DNA of 64,000 bases from Rosa chinensis (taxonomy: Eukaryota > Streptophyta > Magnoliopsida > Rosales > Rosaceae): assembly GCF_002994745.2 (NCBI RefSeq), contig NW_020126834.1:1-64000 (forward strand), read 5' to 3'. The notes under the pieces are model-generated. The model worked only from the letters and a program-made list of their open reading frames with translations, was not told the DNA's origin and searched no databases. The translations under genes and the position numbers were made by a program. Of the stretch, positions 58,935 to 64,000 are shown one piece after another; position 1 is the stretch's first letter; each line of letters begins with the position of its first letter.

Positions 58935-60930
58935 AAGACTTAAACATTAAGCGCTGCATGGGAGGCAACCCATTTCAACTGTAGCTGTGGAGGAGACATC
59001 AAACGCAGATTTGCTTTCTTGAACTCTTCCTTCTATTTTATTTTCATGAATTTTAAGTTGTTTTAGGTTTCGTTGTGTTAACTTTCTCTTCTATGCTTGA
59101 TTTATGCTTTGCATGATTTTTATTTGTTTATACATTGAGGACAATGCATGAATTAAGTATGGGGAAGGATTATTGCTTTATTGTGTTTTTAGTAGTTAGT
59201 ATATAAAAAAAAAAAAAATAGTTGATGTTGGATTGTGTTTTATTGTGTTTTTAATTGATGTTGTGATACACTAAGGTATATTGGATTAAACATAGTCTTG
59301 AAAAAGGGTAGCTGTTTCAGTCCCATTGCACATCGAGACTCCCTGTTCCCGTACCTAAGTGTTGAAATTAAATTAAATGTAAAAAAAAAAAAAATGTTGG
59401 TTTTAGAGTGTTTTTGTGTGTTTGAGTCTTAGGATGCTCCTAACGTCTAGGATGAACATGTCTCCGAATTCATGGCTGAAGGTTTTCACAATCAAAATAG
59501 GACTTAATTGAATTCTGTGGTTAATCGACATTGTGACGCTTGTATGAAGATTTGAGATAGGATTGTAACTTGGTTCATTAAGCATGCTAGGATTAAGTCT
59601 GATTCATTTGACCCAAAGTGAGTTTTTGTGCTAAAATACTTTCTTTTCGAGTGCTTATTGATAATTATAGAATTTCATGGCTGTATTTGCAAAACCTCAT
59701 CATTCTTTTGAAAATCCAATGATCATGTGCCATAGATTTTAATGGACTAGAGAGTACTAGAACTCGGCTGTTGTGACTGTCAAAACTTGTATGCCATAAT
59801 ATGCACTGATCCTGGATAGGATAGAAGGCATTAGGGTAACCACCAAAGCCAAACAAGCATGTGCCCCCAATTGTGCCCGTCGTGGGACTCCTTAGAATGA
59901 ACCCCTTTGAGCCTACGTTGAAAACCTTTGTTTCATCACCCTCACTACCCTACCATGAGCTTAGTACAGGATATCTCTACCCTTGTCTTAAGGACTTAGT
60001 AGAGCATGACATAGTATGTAGGGGTGACGATGAAAGACAAGTGTGGGGTGTGGAAAATCCAAGAAGAAAAAAAAAAGAAAAATTTTGCCTTGAAAAAAAA
60101 AGAAAGAAAGAAAGAAAGAAAAACGGCAAAGAGAAGAAAAATTGAAAAGAAAACTCTTGGGAAAATGTTGAAGTGTGGTTTTGGACTTGCAAATTTGTAG
60201 AAGGCTCAAAGTTGAAAATTATGCCTTTGTCCATTCCCATGTTGGTTAGAGTGAAGGTTTGGCCCAAAACAATGATATTTGGTCTACAAAAATGATGACA
60301 TAAGGTGATCCTTATATGCTCTGCTAGGTCCTTAGGATTTTTTTGTATCCTTAATCTTCATTTCGAAAACCCTAGCTTAGCCCCATTACAACCTGTTTTA
60401 AGTGCTGACTTGATCCTTGAGATGGGCAGTCTTTGGTTAGTGGAGTCAGTTACGCAGTCGAGCTTATGGTTTAGGTCCATTTGTGCACTTAGTCATTTCA
60501 TGAGGTCTTTAAAAATTCTTCACAAAATGTGTTTATTGATGAAATATGCAAGCTGTTTGTTGCCTTACAATTTGTTCTCTTGCATATACTTGAGTGTGAA
60601 GCTTTTAAGCATAGCCATTTCTGAGAGAAAATCGAGAGTATGCCCTGTGAGTTTGGATTGGACTTGTTCGAAACATGCTATCATTCACTGTATAACTTAA
60701 GTTCTCCATATCTTGCTTAGTCATATGAATGTCACAGGTTTATTAACCATGGAATTATCTTTGTGATTTTGATTAAGTGTTTAACGTGAAAGCCATGAGT
60801 TTGGAGTCTCTGAGACAACAGTTAGGAGCAATAGAGTCATTTACTTGCTTTTTGTCAAGTCTTTGTTCTGTTTGGATTTTTTTTTGTTTGTTTTGCTAAG
60901 GGACTAGCAAAAGCTAAGTGTGGGGGAATT
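58935..60930 (+). other. Second module and 3' noncoding region of E2
   Basis: AAGCGCTGCATGGGAGGCAACC at about 58949, GCAGATTTGCTTTCT near 59005, ACATTGAGGACAATGC near 59130 and AATTAAGTATGGGGAAGG near 59150 repeat the order of the first module. Then AAGTGTGGGG near 60038 with an A-rich run, TTTGAGCC near 59907, and the true polypurine tract GCTAAGTGTGGGGGAATT before the LTR. Small frames here are not supported as genes. Confidence 0.6.
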
Positions 60931-62623
60931 TGATAGGAGCATTTTAATGTAATATTTTAATAGTTAATTCCTCACATTTTGCTTAGTTAATTCCTTAACG
61001 AATCGATTTTTAACTCAATTTCTATTTTCTTAGGTACATTGGAGTAAATGATGGTGAAATGAGCATTATGTCCACACTTACCTACAAATGGTGGAGATAA
61101 AATTGAAGTAAATGAGTAGGAAATCCATCATCATCATCACCCAAAATATTCCATGTTTTAGGGTGTAATCATCATGTTTTCTCCATCATTTCTCACACTA
61201 ATCCACCATCATCATCACCCAAAAACATTCCATGTTTTAGGGTGTAATCATCATGTTTTCTCCATCATTTCTCACACTAATCCACCATCATCATCACCCA
61301 AAAATATTCCATGTTTTAGGGTGTAATCATCATGTTTTCTCCATCATTACTCACACTAATTTACTCCATCTTTCCAATTTCACTCTTCTTTCTCTTCCCT
61401 ATATAAACACCTTCTCCTCTCACTCTAAAAAAATTCCTTCATCCATCTCATCTTCTTTGTCTCTCCATTTACTTTCCATTTTTCTCTTCATTCTCTAGTT
61501 CTTAGTTTTGCATTTTCAAGTAAGAGAAGAAGAACAAGCCGTGAGGACATAGCCTCCATCATCCACCTTGAAGACTTGCTTCCAAGATTCAAGATTCCAA
61601 CGTTCAAGCTCTCCATCTCCATCTCCCCTCACGGTGTAATTCTATCTTTTCCTTGTAATTTCTTTTGGTTTTCTTTGTTTAGATTGTAGAATTATGAATT
61701 CTAGTTAACAAATAATGTTAAGGGCAAAGTTTAAAGCCCGTTTATATGTTTTGAGATAAAGTTGTGATTTCTATATGTTGATTTTTATGTTGCTTATGTG
61801 GGTTTGTTTAATTAAATTTGCATGATAGAAAACTTTTGTATTTTAATCTTATGTGGTTGCAAACACTTAGGGTTTTGATATAATTGGTGCTAGGTTTAAG
61901 AACATGAAATCGACTTTTCGTTTTGTGTAAACTTGAATCAAAGTAGTAAAGGTTTTGTGCAAAGACCGAATTTAATTAAAGAGGATTGCAATTAGGTGGA
62001 CTTTTCCATACTAAGTTGTACACTTGAGTTGATAGCCTTTCTCTATGTCTAATGCGTTGAACATGTCATGATTGACTAGCTTTCTAGGGCTTGATTGCAT
62101 GTTTGATAGGATTAATCTAGGTGCTTTCGCTTAGGTTAATTAGCATTGAAAAGTAAAATATGGGAAATCATTTGCTTTCGAATGTTTCACATGATCAACT
62201 CCTCTCTCATGACATTTAAAATCAACTATAGGAATTGTAATTGGATTCTTGCATATGGATGTGGTTTTGATCTTTGTTCCTTGCGATCCACCCTTGTATA
62301 TATGTTTTTACATTTTCTTTATTTATTTATCTTAATTTTCAATTCTATAATTCTTAAACCCCCTCCCTTTTTATTTTGTTATTTGTATATATTTCTATTC
62401 TTTATTTTATTTTTGTAAATAATACTTTATTATTTTAATTCTTTATTTGTTTATACAATTGTATATATTTATATTCTTTATTTTATTTTTGTAAATAATA
62501 CTTTTCTTTATTTGTTTCACAATTACAGGTGTACCCTCAATCCCCGGAATAGAACGATCCCTACTTACTTATACTACTAACGACATTTCAGGGTTAAATT
62601 ATGCGCTTCCCAAAAGCGCATCA
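60931..62623 (+). repeat. 3' LTR of E2
   Basis: 1693 bp, TGATAGGAGC to AAAGCGCATCA, with three U3 units near 61126, 61202 and 61282 and a TATA near 61400. Followed by CCCAT. Confidence 0.94.
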
Positions 62624-62954
62624 CCCATGCCCGTTCCCCAGACATGAGCGGCTTGCTCATTGATCTCCTCCTCTCGGTCAATGATAATTTTCTTTTGCGG
62701 AGCCATTTATGGGTTCTGATGGAAAATGAGACTAGTGAGAAGTTGGGAGGTTTATGGGAATAGAGAGAGAGACTTATAGGGTTTCTAATGTGATGGATCC
62801 AAACGTTTGCTGCAGGATTTAAATAAAAGATTTTGTGAGGGAAACGATGCGACGAAACTGTGTTCGACAGTAGCGAACCCTCATTAATGGCCTCGTTTCT
62901 ATCATAAGTCGTGTCTCTTAAATCCTCTTCGATCAGTTACAATATTCGGGGGCA

Positions 62955-63431
62955 TGATCTCTAGGCCTGGAGGGCAATGTTTGAGCCCAAAAGTATTTTT
63001 GGCAATATCCTTAAGAGGATTAAGTATAGCGGGCGGATACCTACAGTCCAAAAATAAGTCTACTTGGGTTGGGTTATAGCTTCGCCATTCTGAGTCTATA
63101 AGGAAACGAGCCCTTATAGGATTCGAGTAGCAGAGACCGATTAGGAATCTTCAATCAATAATCCTTCTATGACAAGGAACCGTCGAAACTCTAGTTATAA
63201 ATTATAGTTCAAGGGACAAAAGACACAACTCTTCAATCAACTAATCACTCAGATTATCAAAGTCTCTCCAGAGCAACCTAGCTTCAACCTAGTTGAGACC
63301 AGCAAAGCAAGGGTAACTACCTCGCAACCCAGCGAAGCTAAAGGCACGCTTTAGCAAAACTCATGCTTTCTCCTACTTCCCGGTGATTGCTCTGCTTAAT
63401 TTACAATGTTAAGTATCGACTCGGTGATGCA
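62955..63431 (+). repeat. Possible LTR of a Tat-like element
   Basis: ATTCGGGGGCA, polypurine-like, precedes TGATCTCTAGG. The segment runs about 477 bp to GGTGATGCA. It includes the PMD gene's upstream side. Edges rest on TG/CA and the purine tract only; no matching TSD was found. Confidence 0.3.
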
Positions 63432-64000
63432 AGAGATCACATCGTAAGTCCTTATTCATAAGAAAATAAGTCCTTTTTCGAAAGGTAGAGAAAATAATGT
63501 GGTGACGAGGTTGGTGCTCTCCTTGTCCATAGCGTTTGAGAAGAAGTCAGGTCAAGGGATGCCCCGACGACTACACCGCAAGATGTTGGCACGCTCGCGT
63601 ACTCAAAAGAGACTGTTTGAGAGATAGACTGGTTTTGGATCCAAACAGCAACAAGTAATTAATTAAAAGTCTGAACATGTTTGACTTGAGTTTCAAATCG
63701 ACAATGACATTTCGTGGTGCATTTTTCAATAAGATGGTATGCAGGTAGAAGCTAAACATAATTTTGTGACCTGCCACGCACAAAGTTACTTTGGATTCAT
63801 GATGTGTTGAATATTGACCACATCCCTTAGTTGTGCAGTGGGTCATGTATAGAGCATAAGTTTAAAGCAGCTAATAGTGCGTTGTAGCTGTATACAGGCA
63901 GGCAAGTGATGTGTGACATTTAATTAACTAAAGCATAGCCGACCATGTACACACATTTATAACATGACAAGTGCATCTACACAAAAGTGTAAAAGTATCT
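63432..64000. other. Right end, unassigned
   Basis: Nothing recognisable. TTGGCACGCTCGCGTACTC (about 63585) could be a tRNA primer site if the LTR above extends further right. The minus frame 63571-63846 has no known feature. Confidence 0.25.

Larger units (their letters stand above)
54271..62623 (+). mobile_element. E2: full-length family A LTR element carrying a WUS-type homeobox copy
   Basis: 8353 bp flanked by CCCAT at 54266-54270 and 62624-62628. Order: 5' LTR 54271-55948, tRNA-Asp primer site, first module, homeobox cassette on the opposite strand, gag-like ORF, second module, polypurine tract (60908-60930) and 3' LTR 60931-62623. No pol. It lies in the first exon of the PMD pseudogene. 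It shares the full layout with E1 but has a different TSD and different U3 repeats, so the two are independent insertions of one mobile family. Confidence 0.95.
50300..62706 (-). pseudogene. Plant mobile domain (PMD) gene, broken by LTR insertions
   Basis: PMD proteins (aminotransferase-like plant mobile domain; MAIN/MAIL relatives and many transposon-borne copies) act in nuclear silencing or are of unknown function. The ATG at 62706 (minus) starts MAPQKKIIIDREEEINEQ. E2 is inserted after about 27 codons. The core resumes at 54270. 53475-53837 encodes LDILTITGLPIDYEPYV, FLEYWLCKYIF and LLGSLYRALYQATMHP, the PMD signature blocks, preceded by RRPLFLEYFQQYL. After the solo LTR 51103-53277 the tail continues (FARQLRLGQLISFP, SVNYWDLPDDKLF). 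Independent stops exist near 54220-54200 and in the tail, so it is a pseudogene beyond its insertions. LTR-like DNA lies upstream at 62955, so the gene may itself have been transposon-borne. Confidence 0.8.

Noticed and set aside
59861..60145. Conserved small ORFs in both E1 and E2
   Set aside because: Conservation follows from whole-element identity; frames cross A-rich runs and the polypurine-like tract.

Overview
The window is a TE-dense piece of a eukaryotic plant nuclear genome, most likely a eudicot (a rosaceous species is only a guess). The evidence is low GC, nested plant-type LTR retrotransposons with TG...CA termini and 5-bp target duplications, a Ty1/copia element, MITEs, a CACTA terminus, and fragments of plant genes (WUSCHEL-type homeobox, phosphomannomutase, plant mobile domain). 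I found no intact host gene, no rRNA or tRNA gene and no CRISPR. I use local family names: A (LTR begins TGATAGGAGC), B (TGTCAGGTCC or TGTTAGGTCC), C, D (Ty3 Tat-like), F (LTR begins TGTAACGTCC).

Layout. 1-9020: 3' part of a family C non-autonomous LTR element (+), with a family F solo LTR nested in it (4004-6889, TSD TTAGC) that itself carries a 411-bp Tourist-like MITE. Element C sits in the reverse-transcriptase region of a decayed Tat-like Ty3 element (family D, minus, 9021-14866). 14867-16429 and 25213-26040 are host-like DNA split by full-length family A element E1 (16435-25207, minus, TSD TTCTT). 26041-35574 is a decayed Ty1/copia element whose integrase is split by a second family F solo LTR. 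35591-35993 is a foldback MITE. 36254-43789 may be a CACTA element carrying a broken phosphomannomutase gene, with a family A solo LTR (37130-39098, TSD ATACT) and a Tat-like LTR inside. 45295-50278 is an inverted pair of family B solo LTRs. 50300-62706 is a plant-mobile-domain pseudogene (minus) cut by a family A solo LTR (51103-53277, TSD ATCTC) and by full-length family A element E2 (54271-62623, TSD CCCAT). The right edge holds an LTR-like segment and unassigned DNA.

The most interesting item is family A. Its LTRs flank a tRNA-Asp primer-binding site and a polypurine tract, but there is no pol. The internal region carries, antisense to the element, an intronless WUSCHEL-type homeobox reading frame with homeodomain, WUS box (TLPLFPMH) and EAR-like tail (SLELSLN), plus its own TATA box and an upstream tandem array containing CACGTG boxes. 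A small gag-like ORF diverges from it. Two independently inserted copies (E1 and E2, each with its own TSD) carry this cassette, so the captured regulator has travelled as part of the mobile unit. E1 keeps the homeodomain-to-EAR frame open; E2 has several one-base breaks.

Caution: the LTR pairs of E1 and E2 differ largely by single-base deletions, many at homopolymers, which looks like long-read assembly error. Some frameshifts called here may therefore not be real.
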